Below the pieces are notes generated by a model that was not told the DNA's origin, did not search any database, and was given only the letters and a program-made list of their open reading frames with translations. Positions 11,688-25,400 of a stretch of DNA of 64,000 nucleotides are shown here, piece by piece. The stretch's first letter is position 1; each line of letters opens with the position of its first letter. This DNA comes from Undaria pinnatifida (Eukaryota; Sar; Phaeophyceae; Laminariales; Alariaceae): contig JABAKD010000003.1 in the NCBI GenBank assembly GCA_012845835.1, forward strand, positions 2,600,212-2,664,211, given 5' to 3'. The translations under genes and the position numbers were made by a program.

Positions 11688-14600
11688 ATGTGCTCGTCGC
11701 CCTGGCGCAGGGGTGCCCGCGCTGTGCTGACGCCTGAAAAAAACGGCGCAACTAGCGGGGGTGGCGTTATTCATGCACCCGGCCGACATTCGCCTGGGAA
11801 AGGAGGGAAACCCCGTGCCAAAGATGTGGGCGGGAGCTCCACCGAGGCGGGCGTGCTTGATGCTGGTGCACCTGCCGCCGGCAAGCGAAAGAGCAGAGGA
11901 GACGACCTGGAGGGTTGGGAGGGCGCGAGGAGGAAGGTGGCCGGCAAGGGGAAGGAGAGGGCTAAGGGGAAGGGGAAGGGCAGGCTCATGATTAGAGATT
12001 ATTCGGGGTGAGCGGGGGGAGCGGGTAGGTGTTTTTTCCAAGTGTGCGTAGTCGTGGAGCACCCACATGTCAACGGACTATGCTGTTATTGTCTACGTTT
12101 CTGATGTTTATGCTGTTGCCGACTAAGCTGCTGTTGTTTATGCTGGTGCTGTCTACGTTGCTGCTTTATTTGTTGTTATGTCTATGCTGCTTGTTCCCAT
12201 GCTGTTGCTGCCTGGTACTGTTATGTCTATGCTGGTGCTGGCTATATATGCCGCTATGCTGCTGCTTCTGTGGTCTATGGTGCTGCTGTGTTGCTTTTAC
12301 TGATATTTAAGCTGCGCCTGTCTGTGCTGCTACTAACTGTCTTGTGCTGCCGCTGTTTATGCTGCTGCTGTCTATACTGCTGCTGCCTGCATGATATGCT
12401 CATGTCTATGCTTTTAGTGTTTATGATGCTGCTGTCAATGCTCTTGCTGTCGATGCTGTTGCTTCCCATGCTTTTGCTGGCTGCCAATTGTATGCTGCTG
12501 CTGTTTATGCTGCTGATGCTTATACCGTTGCTGTGTATGCCGCTTTTGCTGTCTAAACTGCTGACTTCGTGTACTACTGCTGTCGATGCTGCTGTTGTTT
12601 ATACTGCTGTTGTCCGTGCTGCAGCTGCTGTCTATGCTGCTGCTGTCTCAAGTTATTGCTGTCTAATGCCTCTGTTTTCTGTGCTTCTGCTTTCCGTGCT
12701 GCCGCTATTGCTGCTGCGGCGTACAGGGATTCGTTTCAGTGTCCTCAGAAGATGAGGGGGTGCCGGATGGAAGGATGCGGGGCCATGAACTCATGGTGTA
12801 CGCAGCGGTGTTGCTACTGCAACATGAGACTATGGGTGCCGCTTAAAGGGTGAGAGTGAATTTTCGACAATCTAGGGTATTTAGTTGGCTGATGCGTGTT
12901 GTTCCGTTGATCTGCGCGTATCCTGTTGACCTTGCCAAGAAGAAAGAGAACACAAAATTGATTTATTTGTGAATATCTTGTAAAATTTGCACACGGGCAA
13001 CAAATTTACTCCAGCTTTTCGATTCGGCTGTTTTGTTATCTACATGGGAAGTAGTTATTCGATTCGTTTTTTGTTGTGCTTTATGCCAATGCTGGTTGCT
13101 TAAACCGCGACCGCTTAAACCGCGAATCGTCGCCGCAGCGCCAAATAAGGTGTACATATGCACCTCTTTCTACCTAGCTTTCCGATTATTTTTTTTTGTT
13201 TGCTGCTCCCTGCTTAATTAACCTTAACGTCTACTTGAACGATGATGTGTGCCTAAATCGCGAATCGTCGCCGCAGAGACAAACCGCTCCGTGTAGGAGA
13301 CGAGATAACATTCCTGGAAACGCCTTTTTCCGGGAAACCCGGCGAGAAGAAGATGCAGATGGGGTTTGTGAACGCGTTCCACGACTCAGGCGATGAGGTG
13401 GTCGTCGCTTGCACCTACAAAAAGCACCCAGGGTGAGCTGAGGCTCGCGCTAATTGCACATCCAATAATGACCACCTTGTGATTCCTGCATGTGTCACTG
13501 CCGCTGCAAGGAAAAGCTTTGAAAAGACGCTGGCTGTGCTTTGATGACCGGGCGGAGAAGTTTTGTGATGCCTGTGCTAATGAGTATGGACCGAAATCGC
13601 CCTTGACAAATTCCGGGGGATTCATATCTTAAAAGAGTAAAAACGCGCGACCGGAGTGTCACGCAGTTGCAAAGATGAATATCGACCGTTAAATTGACCG
13701 AACGCGCAGCTGACGTACTACTTGAAACATGAAACACATGGGTTATTGAAGAGGCAGATCATATGGTAGGCTGTGATGTTGCTCGGTCTTACCTGACGTA
13801 CAGCAAGAAGCACGCGACAGACAGAACTTTGAAAAATTGATGAGAACTATTAATAAGTTGTTTTTTCTTCGTACTTTGCACGAAACGTACGACAGGAAGC
13901 CCATTTTATACCTGACATCACTGTATTTACGGAGATCCATTGTTAGCAGGATTAATTGTCAAACAACGAAGGGGGCAAAAAAGCGCCCGGCTTTGTGTAA
14001 AAGCGCTTGGCTACAGTTTATTTCGTTGGCTGGGCTTTGCCAAGTATACAGAGCCTCGATCGAACACAGTTATAGCGTGGGAGAGCTCGCCGATAAAGTG
14101 GCGATGCTTCCCTTTTTCTTCATCCTGTTAACAATGGATCTCCGTAAAATAGTGTAAATTATGCTCTTCGTCGCATCATAAGGATTTGAGCTTGGCCCAA
14201 ATAAAGAAGAGTGTATTTACCCTGTAACCAATGGAAAAAAATGTTCCGCCTTAATTCCAAGTAGTTTGTTCCCAATGAGTGAGTGCAGTTTTGAAGGGGT
14301 CAAGTGGTGTCGCATTGTTGTTGTAGTTGTCTCGCATTAACTCTTGTCAAACATCTAGAGTCCGTGGTCACAAAGGTGCTGGATCCCTAGGAAGACCCGA
14401 AAAACCAAATGAAATCAAAATTCGTCCGGGAAACACTACGCTTTCCCGCCTAAAAACGCACGATACGAAGAATAAGGCGCACAAATGAATGATCCAATGT
14501 GCAAACTGAACTCACATGGCCGCGGGTATCCACTCAACTACGGCATAAAGTTCCCCCGTTCCCACAACTAACCAACTCGCGGCTACAAACTACAGCGGTT

Positions 14601-17600
14601 GGACTGCCTGCACCGTACGAACCGCACGGTAATCGTGAGCACAAACGAACGCGCCTGCTGTCTGGAATGCTGTCAAAGTGACGACCCGCGGGCATGCAGT
14701 GAAAGAAGAGCAATCGAACCAAAAACCACCATACAAATATCAATGATCGCCCCGTCTTCCCGGGTTATCTGACAGGTTGCAGCGCAGCTACGACGCCCTG
14801 AAAATTAAAAATTGCGGGGGGTCGTTCCCCATAAAGGGTATACAACTCTACCAACTCTACAAAAATCAGTGACGTAAGTAACATGTTGTACTACTGCCTC
14901 GAAAAAAAAACTAAAAAAAGACGATCGCTGCTCTCGTGGTGATGGTGTGCATGCGGGTCGTGGGTCTCCGTGTGCCATCCTCCCGCTGTGGTTCTCCATG
15001 GCCGCCTCATCGCCTTAGCTCACTCGGCCCGCTAATTCGCACTTGCTCTCGTTGACGCTCAATTCCAATCGGTTCCCTTCTCCCCCGTCCCAAAAAACAA
15101 AATGCTCCTCGCAGCTTGCGGTGCTGATCTGAAAAACAAAAGTTCTCGTTCAGGGAGAGTTCAGTCCGTCTCTTCCCCGCCCGTCGACGCTCAGTCACCC
15201 TCCTCCTCCGTCGTCGAACTCCTCCTGCCCGCGCAGTTCCCTCCACTCAAACCAAGACTGCGCCGTAGTGTGGCTCGTGGTCGCGTATTGTACGGTAACC
15301 CCTATTTGCCTTATCGGTGACTGCACACCCTGTTAGTCAAATTCCATCTTGCACGTCGGCCCAGACCCAACCCGATTCCAACCGTAACCCTAACCCTAAC
15401 CCTACCCCCAACCCCTTGGGGGGCTCGAGGTCTGCAAGGGCGGTCCCGCGGCTCGGCTGGAGGTTTCGTAGGCGTTTGTCCAAAACATAATCGCCCGGCC
15501 AAAAGTCAGGCCTCAACCAATCAGACCAAGGGTTTTCCGTCATTTTTTTGCATACCGATCATGTCAGTAGGTGCTGTCGTACTGTACAGGAGTTTTATTT
15601 GATGTTGCGAGGCTTTGCTAGACAACCCCAGGTATTTTAGGCCCTGATTCAGAGTTCCTTGAGTGGCGGCGCGTACTGTGCAGGAAGCTAGTAATGATGT
15701 TGCGCGGCGTTGTAATGACATACGACAGATATGTTAGTACCCCGATTAAGCTCGAGGAGGTTTTTCCGATGTATGGTGGTCTCGTGCTGTTCAGGAGTAT
15801 AACCTGTTGTGACGCGCGGCGTTGTTTGGCGTGCGTACTGCAGGTATGTCAGTGCTCCGATTGAGCTCAACGACGTTTTCCCGGTGTTGTCGGCCGACCG
15901 AAGGACATCACGATCATCGAGCTGCGCCAACGGCTCGAAGGTAAGCTCGCTGCTGACGCATACTCTATTAAAAGGAGTGCACCTCATCCATCTCAGGGTT
16001 TGCTGCGGGTCGGATAACACTTCTCGGTACGCCAGTCAGATCGGGTCGGGGCGACCCGGCCTGACCGGTGATATTTGAAAAGCTCCTGACCCAACCCGAC
16101 CCAACCCGTGATATTTCGAACACCTCCTGACCCGACCCGACTCGACCCACGAGTTACTTAAAACCTCCTGACCCGGCGGCCGGGCCAAGTCATGACCCGT
16201 GCCAAGCCCTGAAATTTTCCGAGGCTCCTCACGTTGGAGTTGAGGAGCTCTATTAACTACGAAGTAATATTCTACGTGCCTCTCCAGTAACTGTCTTCGA
16301 GAAACTGGCTCTAGGTTATCTACCTCACCATATATCTGACTGCGAAAAACTGTGAATTTGTAGCCCAATGAACGATCCGATGGCCTAGGTGTGACGATTG
16401 TTAAAAATATGTTATAAAAAATTGCAAAAACGTCGGCTGTGAGTACAAACGATTGAATGGTTAAAACTCAACTTTGCAAGCTGCGTGGTAGATGTATGTT
16501 ACATTTATGATGTCGTAAAATGCTGATGGTATATATCCCGATGATGTTGTGTAGGTGCTTCAGTGGAGGAGCCTCGAGTGTCAGCTTTTTTTTTTGGCCA
16601 AAAAGTGCTACGGTGGCCCCCCCCCCTCTAAAAGGCGGTCTGAATACAGCGGAATTCCGATATAAGGCGGTCAAAACCGTTTGGCGCGACTGGGGAATTG
16701 CACTCGTAGCAAGGCGGTTTCCCGATATATGGCGGTCAAAATCGCCTGGCGCGACCGGGGAATGGCACTCATAACCCGGAATGAATAAGGCGGCTTCCCC
16801 CGATAAGGCGGTCATGTTGCTCTCTATAGCACACCACCGGCTTCCTGGAGGACCTCTACTGTACCCCGATCGTAGCACGCGTGAACACTCGCGAAAATGC
16901 GGGCTTGTGCACACACATAAGACAGGCGACATGCCCAAGGGCGGGCTTGTCTTGGCCCACCAAGCGTTGCGTTTTGAAGTACCCGTTGTCTTTCTGTTGC
17001 GACTAGCGTATAGTAAAGGTGTGCAGGTGTATATTTGCACACCCGGTGTGCTATTGGGCGTGCCCCTCAGTACGGTAGTGCGCTGAACGTTCTAGCGCAT
17101 ACCCTTCCCCCCCCTCCCCGTCCTCCCCCCCAACCTCCCGACCGCTTCCTCGGGGCTACCTGTTATTCTTTTGGCGAAGGTTCGCAAGCGCAAGTCTGGC
17201 GGTGGACCGTTCACCACTCCAACCAAGCCGTCAACGTGGGGACGGGAAAAGTGCAGCCACGTCGCGAGCAAATCTCGGCCCAACTACAACGGGGGGCAGG
17301 TGCAAATGTTAGCAATCGCTGATATTGGATATATAGGATCGGTCGCCCCGGTGGCGTATCAGGTTATCCTAGAGCCTGGTATAGGTCAGTTTCGTGAGTT
17401 CGAGCCCCGCCAAGTGCATACTCGTATAAATTCGTTGGTATTTTTTCTTGTGCACAAGTTGAGTTGCGGAAAATTTCGAGAGCGTAAGTTAGCAACACTC
17501 GATGAAAAATCGACGAGCAGTGGAATTGCTGAACCCTAATCGCGATACAAGTTGAAGGCAAGAACGGGGGGGGAGAAGGGACAACACTTGTAACCACGGC

Positions 17601-20600
17601 TTGTCCAGAAGCTGGAAAGTACAAGTGTGAGAAATATATATATATGTATATAGGCAGGGTACAGTTTGGTACGTTAAGGAAACGCGTCGACTCGATATTC
17701 AGGCGGGTAGCGTTTGGCACTGTTAGAAAACGCTGGGCCTCGATATTAGGCGTGGTACGGTTTGATACTGTGGTATTCTCTCTCCGTTACGGATCACTCA
17801 ATGTAAGCATTGGATTGGATGAGGCCTCCTGCGTCGGCAGGAGGTCCTCGCCGGTGGATATATCACGCGCGCTGAGGGGGGGCTCGGTTAGGGTACCCTC
17901 AGCGCTGCAGTATTTCCCTGAAACGATCGCAACTTGTATAAGAATACTCAATGTAGGGTGGGTGGGACGGTCTTGAGTGTTTAACCCATTCCTCGTGTCT
18001 TACCGAGGGTTTTGCGGGGGCTGCGATACAAGTGACTGCACTCGACGCGGTTTTCAAGTAAATGTCATTAAAGGTGTGGTCAGAACCTCCCTCCCATAGT
18101 TTGTATTCATCTGATTGGATGACGATATCGCTGTTGGGAAATGCTGCGCCTCGATGCATATAGACGGGGTGCCGCCTGGTACTGTTACAAAACGGGCTGC
18201 TCACCTCGCCACGCCCCGCTTCCCTGATGAACGTCTCCGTTGACCTTGTTGCACAGTGCCGTGACTGCCACAAGGCTCGAAAGTATGCAAGACGCTTCGA
18301 GGCCGTGGTCCCAACTGACGCAGATCATTTGTGAGTCGTTTTGCTCTTGTACTATTTCGTCGTCGCTTCATTCGTACCACTCTCTCCAGAGTTCAAGTCC
18401 CGTTTCGGCCTTGGGGCAAACATGTTCTCGTGAACAAGTGGTTTTACTTGTTACGGGACTTGTATTTATTCAGGTCCTTTTCACGGGTTAGGTCGAGTCA
18501 AAGTAACCCGTCCCGACTCGCGACACTTGAAAAACTTCTGACCCGACCCGACTCATCCCGTGAGATTTGAAACACCTCTCGACCGGACTCCACTCGACCC
18601 GCGAGATTTTGATAACCTCCTGACATGATCGGCGGGTCGGGTCATGACCAGGGAAAAGCCCTGGTATTTTTGGCTGCCCCTGCAAGGCTTGTGTCTGGAC
18701 AGGGTGGTTTATTCGTTAGGATTAGTGAAGCCTCTCGCTGCGGCGTGAGACCATACCCGTGAGTTCTCAACGTCAAAACAAAACATTGTGATAATGCCGT
18801 TATTGCTTTGCGTCTCTTCTTTCTGCCAACTTTGGTTACCAAGCCAACGAAGTGGTGTCATCTGACGGCGGTCACATGTGAGTTCTATCCGCGAAAGAAA
18901 TGTATGATAGTAGCGCAACTGACGCCAATCACTGACTGTTTCTGTTCTCGATGCAATGCTTGAAACCTGCATGCCTGAATGCGCGATCTATGACGAGACC
19001 TCATTTCACGATACTGGGAGGGGGGGTAACAATAGTTCCGATGCGGCGGCGGCGAGGACCCGGGGATCGGCCGAACCCGTCCCCGGGATGTAGGAGTAGA
19101 GAGCTGATCGAGCTTCTCTTTTCCGAAACACGAAAAAAACAAAAACAAAGCCTGACTACTTCTCGTGCTCGTACTTGCTTAGCCTTTCTTTTCGCTCTGC
19201 CTTCCTTTCGCGCCCGCTGGTATAGTTTGGAGAAGTGTTTTCCAAGCCCATAGCACGTTATTGATTCCTCTTGTTCCAGTGTATCTATCCCCTCCTTTTT
19301 GGCCCTTTAGAACTGCAAATTTACCCACGCTGATTTCTAAAGCTGTGAGTCGGCCACACGTGACGACTATTAACTAATCGGTAGGTGCCGTTAGCCGACT
19401 AACTGACTGTCGTCGGCAAGTCGGCTGGCGAAGTCAACTGATGGCCAGCCGACTTGTCGACTTAGGTAAGTCAGGCGAGTGAATCGAGTGAATCGAGCCA
19501 ATTAGCTCCCCCTGGCGCCCGAAAGGGAAAGAAACGCGTCCCGCATTAAGCAATTCTTCCTTCCTACATGCATGGAAACGGGAAAAGTCGGATAGTCGGA
19601 GCACGTTCGGGAAACGACCAGCTATTAGTCCGCCTGATAACTAGTTGGTGACTTCAGTCGTGCTAACTCACAGAATTTAAACCGAGTCAAAGCTATAAAC
19701 TAATTTCGAGTGGTTTGTTTTAAGAAACGTGGTTTCAGTCCTGAGGGGGGGGGGTGTACTCAGTTTTTGCATGGCCGTAGTCGTATGACCATAGACCCTC
19801 GCATCCCTACTATGCTGGGACGGAGCACGTTGGGTTTTCACCATCCAGGCAGACATTGCTTGCACCAAGCGCGAAGCGCCGTGAGGTGTTCGGCGAGTCG
19901 CATGAAGGGTGAACTGCATCCTTCCAAGAACCGTTCGTAAGACGGGCTTCGGCACCTTGTGCTTACTTGCCTATGGATGACAGCGCCAATGACTTACTTT
20001 GTTCTCTGGTTTGGCCACTCCAGAGACAGCAATGCAGTGAGTGCTGGGGTGTTTAGATTCATGTAGACGCGTGCGGCGATAGAGACGGCACTTTTTGGCT
20101 ATTTTGTTTTTCTGGATGACGGGGCTTCTTAAGCCACAACTTTTTGAAGGCCATTCTTCAATTATATGATGAATGCTTTTTTATTACCTAGGCCATGGGT
20201 TCAACTTTTTGGTGGCCCGATCTGTGTACGGCACAGACACCTTATTATTTCAACTTTTTTGGTGGCCCTCCGATCTGAGTCCGACACAGACAACTTTTTT
20301 TGGTGGCCCGATCTGTGTCCAGCGCAGACACCGTATTATTTTAACTTGTTTTAGTGGCCCTCCGATCTGAGTCCGACACAGGCACTTGTTTTTTTACATA
20401 AGGTCACGGGGATCCCACAGGAACATTTTGGGTAGGAGCTCGTATGGAGACATTTCGCGTACATATGAAAGCCGCTTGAACATGGAGTATGGCATCTGCA
20501 AACAAGATCCTTACTTCGAAAGTTGAAAAAAAAAGGTGCAAAGATCAATTAACACAGAGCTTTTCAGGTGTTTGTACCCCTTTTTTGGACTCCACAACTT

Positions 20601-22323
20601 GGTATCCCTCACGGGAATGAAAATTTGTTTGCCTCTAGCTTTTTTCCTACGACAACAAGGAGTTATGTCATCCACCTGGCGAGCAGCAAGCTTTTGGTGA
20701 GAACCATTTTTTCATCGGTGATGTACCCATCGTGTTAGGCTCCCGCTCGTGAATTGAAATATTTGAGCGATTTCGGGAGCTTTCGGTGTTGCTGGTTCGC
20801 AAGTTCGAAATCACGAAAACACATCGTGAGTCGCTTCTGGCTGCCTACGGCTGCTGCCTGGCGCACCCGACGTCGTCATACACCCCACCAGGAGCGTCCC
20901 TCAATTTCACGGGCCGTGGTTGCTTGTGGGGAGCTGTAGCTGCCCGCTAGTGAAGTGCACACGTTCAGTTGGGGATCGTTTTTCGTCTCGTTTTGTGCAC
21001 CTCGAATTTCGATTACTGCAGCGCCTCAAAGTCTACGTGTGGACCTCTGCTGAGAACCAGAGGGAAACCGATCTGAGGAGACTCACAGCATCTGTGGATG
21101 AAGCACTCTTGACCCTGGTGTTGCCTACCCCTGAGCCGCGAACCAGCCGAAGTTCTAAACGCAGCGTGATAACCGAGCCATGCTTTCTACCGTTCCGATA
21201 CAACATCCAGATATTAGATTCACTGGAAAACCGGACACCAGGGGACGCTTGGGTGCCCCCGTGGTCTTAGTCGTCGGGTTACACTTTTTCAGTTTAGTGA
21301 AAAAAAAAATGGGTGAGGTACTGAGGTCCTCCGGTGAGTAGTGGCCTCAGAAAAAAAAAACGATGCTGCTTTACGGTACTATTAATAGCATGTATCTATA
21401 TGCCTCCTTCGCATTTTTTTTACTAGTCTAGTCATCGCTGAGGAGACGCTCTGCGTGTGCTCTCATACTCTCCAGGGGCCGACCAAAGAAGCTCACCTAT
21501 CTCTGCCTTTTTACGTGTATTGGTTGAATGCTTTGGTCAATGCGATTAAATGCGCCATTGGCTAGTCTTCGTCCCCCCGGTCGGCACGTTGGAGCTTTGG
21601 AACAACATCTAGAGCCTTTTGGCAGCCCCGCGTGTTGATGATGATGGTGATGTGTTCCCCAGGTGGAGGCGCCTTCAGCGGTATGTGCCCCACAAATCGT
21701 GCCAGATAAAGTACCTAATATATTTTAGTTTGTAGATTTTTTAGGCCGGTTTTTGTATTTGTGTGTTTTTTTTCGAATTAAATCGCGAGAGGGCATCAAC
21801 CCAACCCCAACCCCTAACCCTAACCCAGGCTCAGGCTTCGACCCGAGCGCGGCTTCGCCGCGCATTTTGAAAAAACTGAGAAAACACGTACGAACCGCGT
21901 CAACAATCGAAATGCACGTACTTTTTTTACTTTATCTGGCATGGTATGTGGGTTGAGAACATCGCAAAGGCTACTACTGCCCAGGTGCGGCAGTACTCGG
22001 TAGCGAAAGCGAAATAAATGTCGTAAAAAAAAAGGATTGTCCGTTGTTACTACGATTCTTCTGAAACAAACACATGTGATTTGATCCTGGGCAGATTCGA
22101 CGGAGGCTCGGAGAGTGGTCGCCCCTGCAACGCCCCTGGGTGCCTCAACGTCCAGAAGAGATGGGGCATCTGCTGGAAATGCTGGGGCAGGTGAGCAGGG
22201 TATGCGTTACGCTTGACACTGATTTAAACGTTGTTGTTGTCGTTGTTGGCGTTGGCGTTGGCGTTGGCGTTGGCGTTGGTGTTGGTGTTGGTGTTGGTTT
22301 TGGGTTGTTGTTGTTGTTGTTGG

Positions 22324-22401
<78 letters not shown>

Positions 22402-22416
22402 CTGCTGTTGTCGTGT

Positions 22417-22491
<75 letters not shown>

Positions 22492-25400
22492 CTGCATTTG
22501 TTGTCGACGCGTTACGCTGGGAAGTGAAAGTGCCGACCAAAAATATGGTGCTGTTTGTACTCGCGATTTCGGTGCGCTCTCGAATATATACGTGTTCACT
22601 TTAGTCCTGCCTCCTCCTGCTCTTGCCAGTTGGGGCGGAAGCTTGGGCAATGTTTCCGGATGGGTGCATCCCGACAGACGTTCGGGCCCCAAGATGTTGA
22701 AACCTACCTTGTTCCAGTCTTGGATCCATCTAATTTGATCCCGATTTTTGCGTTTTAATGCGCGCGTTGACTGCTACCTTAGCTCAGCACAAATTAATCC
22801 ACGTCGATAAATAACCACCTCGAATATTTATTTTATTTCATTGCATCCCCACCCCCCCACCGTATCAATCGCTTCACTTTCCGAAAGGTACCGGAAACGC
22901 GTGGCCTGGAAAACTGCACAAGCGCGCGAGAAGCGAACGGAGATCGAGGCGAACCCGCCGCTGTGCCGGGCTTGCGAGGTAACTCGATGCAGACGTACCT
23001 GGTACACCCGAAATCAGCGTATGATAGCGGGGATTTAGGTTCGACGACGGCCGACTGTCACGGTTTCGAGAGAAAAGAAAGTACTGACAAGAAGTTGAAC
23101 GCTGAGCGAGCGAGGTAACCCTTTGCAACGGGTACACCTGGTACACACGAGAAACAAGATTGCTATAGCGGGAAGTTATGTTGACTATTCGTTTCGAGTC
23201 AAGCTCGCTGATACGTGGTTGGACCCGCCTACCAGGTATGTGTGTAGTATACTCCTTGTCTGGGTCTCGGAGAATGTCGTGCGCTCTCGACTTTTTCTCA
23301 TCCATGGATTTACATTCTCGCACTCCCCCCTCCCATTCCCTGACTCGTTTTGTCTTGATGGCGTATTTACTATGTTTTGGGCTGTCTTGGTTCTCCAGGG
23401 GTTGCCTCAGGACAGCGTACATGCGGAGAGTATGAGGATGACCAATAGAACCCCGCCAGCTCGCAGTGGACGGCCCGCCGGAGTGTTGTCTTCCATAAGG
23501 TGAAGCTGTCCCTCGCGACACTGCATGATGCGTGCGCTCCGATTGGGATTCTTTGAATTTTCGCCCAGTAGTTTTGAAAGAAGACGCCCAGGATCATGGA
23601 AATGCGTCGCCTCCCTGCACGATGCGTGCGTTCCCTGTGAGAGCTTTTGTTCTGGCCTCGAGTGGTCTTGAAAAATGACACCCAGGGTAATGGAAACCCA
23701 TCCATGAAACCGAGTTGGTGTACTTTTTTGTGTACACTTGCTGTGAGAGTTGTTATTCGTGCCTCGAGCGGTGTTGAAAAAAGACACCCAGGGTCATGGA
23801 AGCCCGTCGCCTCACTGCACGATACGCTCACCTTGAGAGCTTTTGTTCTTGCCTTGAGTGGTGTTGAAAAGGACACCCAGGACGATGGAAACCCATCTAT
23901 GCAACCGAAGCTGCATTCTTATTGGTGCGATCCCTGTGAGATTGTATGTTCATGCGTCGAGTGGTTTCGAATAATGACATCCTGGGTGATGGTTTAACCC
24001 ATCAATGAATCCGAAATGCTACATTTTGTTGACACAGTTTCTTCAATATGTACTTTTCATTAGTGCGGAGTGAGTTGGGTGCGAGGTATTTGGTTGGACA
24101 AATGGCAAGCTGGCGGATACAGGAACACGTCGTCTCACGACCGTGATATATATGTTTTTTCGGAGCTGAACATGTCTATTTGTTGACAAATAATTGTTCG
24201 CTCCAGACTGGTTATCTGCATCTGCAAGCTGTTGCGCGAGGCCATCAATTGCTCGTCGCAGGTACCCAGCACCCGGCAGTGCTGTGTTGTGTTTGTCGCA
24301 TGTAGTTGGATTACTATACAGGTGCTTGCGGTTTAACGAAAAGGGTTGATTGAGTTTGTGTGCTGATACTATCGCCACGATGGGATTCGTGGGGGTCCCG
24401 TTCATAGCAGGTGTTCGGAATGTGACGGCGCCAGCGGGAACGGTCCTGAAAACCAGCTTCTCTTGTGCGATGGCCTGGGCTGCACGAATGCTACCCACAT
24501 GTTCTGCCTCGAGCCGATCGTGACCCAGGTGACGTGTGTGTACCGTGCGGTTGGTTTTTTGTGGGATTTTGTGGGTCTTGTCCTTGACTCGGGCCGCGGG
24601 TCGGGCCAGGAGATGTTGAAAATCTCGTGGGTGGATTCGGATCGGGTCAGGCGGCGTTCGAAATCTCATGGGGCGGGTCGGGTCGGGTCGTTTCGGGAGG
24701 TTTTCAAATGTCACGGGTCGGGACGGGTCACCTTGACCCGACCCGACCCGCCAGAAATGACATGACCCGTGAAAAGGCCTGCTTTTTTTTTGCCCTTCTA
24801 GGACTGCCCTCGCTTTTTTCCGGATCAAGTTCTTCAAATTGGCGTGTATTTGTTTTGTTTTTGTTGTTACTGTAGTAAAGGGGTTAGATCAATATCTTGT
24901 GCTGCACGTATGTTTTTAGGGACAGACTACGTTTTATCTGATACAAGGGCGCACGGCCAAGAAAAGCAAAATACTACCACGCTACCCGGAGGGGTGACTT
25001 TCCGGGTGGCTACCTCCACCGCACCTGATCCCGAGGGATCAACTCCGTTCGACATGCTCACGCCTCCGTGTACAACGGCAGCTTGCGCTGCTGGATGAAG
25101 TAGTAACGGTGACCACCGATAGGGACGGCTCGCGCTGCCGCTACCACGTGAACTGAAGGATACGCCAGCTAGCGCTGGATTGCGAATGCAATTGAGTTAA
25201 ATTGACACGAGGCATGTATTAAAATACGTGACAGTGCGGTGAGCTTGGGTTTTATGTTCCACATGCGCCGGAGGATAAAGAATAGGGGGGGGAAAAATTG
25301 CCGCACCCCCCAATAGGCCAGGTCAGGGTGAAAAACAAACCGGAGCGCTGTGTTCACAGGATGAACTAGGGAAATCGCACTTTTTTCATCCCCCCCCCCT

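Noticed and set aside
12029-12755. Leu/Cys-rich open frames over the CTG repeats
   Set aside because: Translation of a minisatellite; only the end at 12,727 onward is exon.
15102-15320. Possible exon AACGADLKNKSS...
   Set aside because: Its splice phases (1 to 1) do not fit the neighbouring phase-2 exons and no motif is present.
15381-15412. Telomere end or subtelomere
   Set aside because: Only three or four TTAGGG-type units, with genes on both sides; interstitial.
22145-22692. Poly-Val, poly-Leu, poly-Thr and poly-Gln open frames
   Set aside because: Pure products of the GTT and TTGCTG microsatellite.
24043-24837. 264-codon minus-strand open frame
   Set aside because: It covers the PHD1 exon in antisense plus the GGGTCGGGTC repeat, without recognisable domain.
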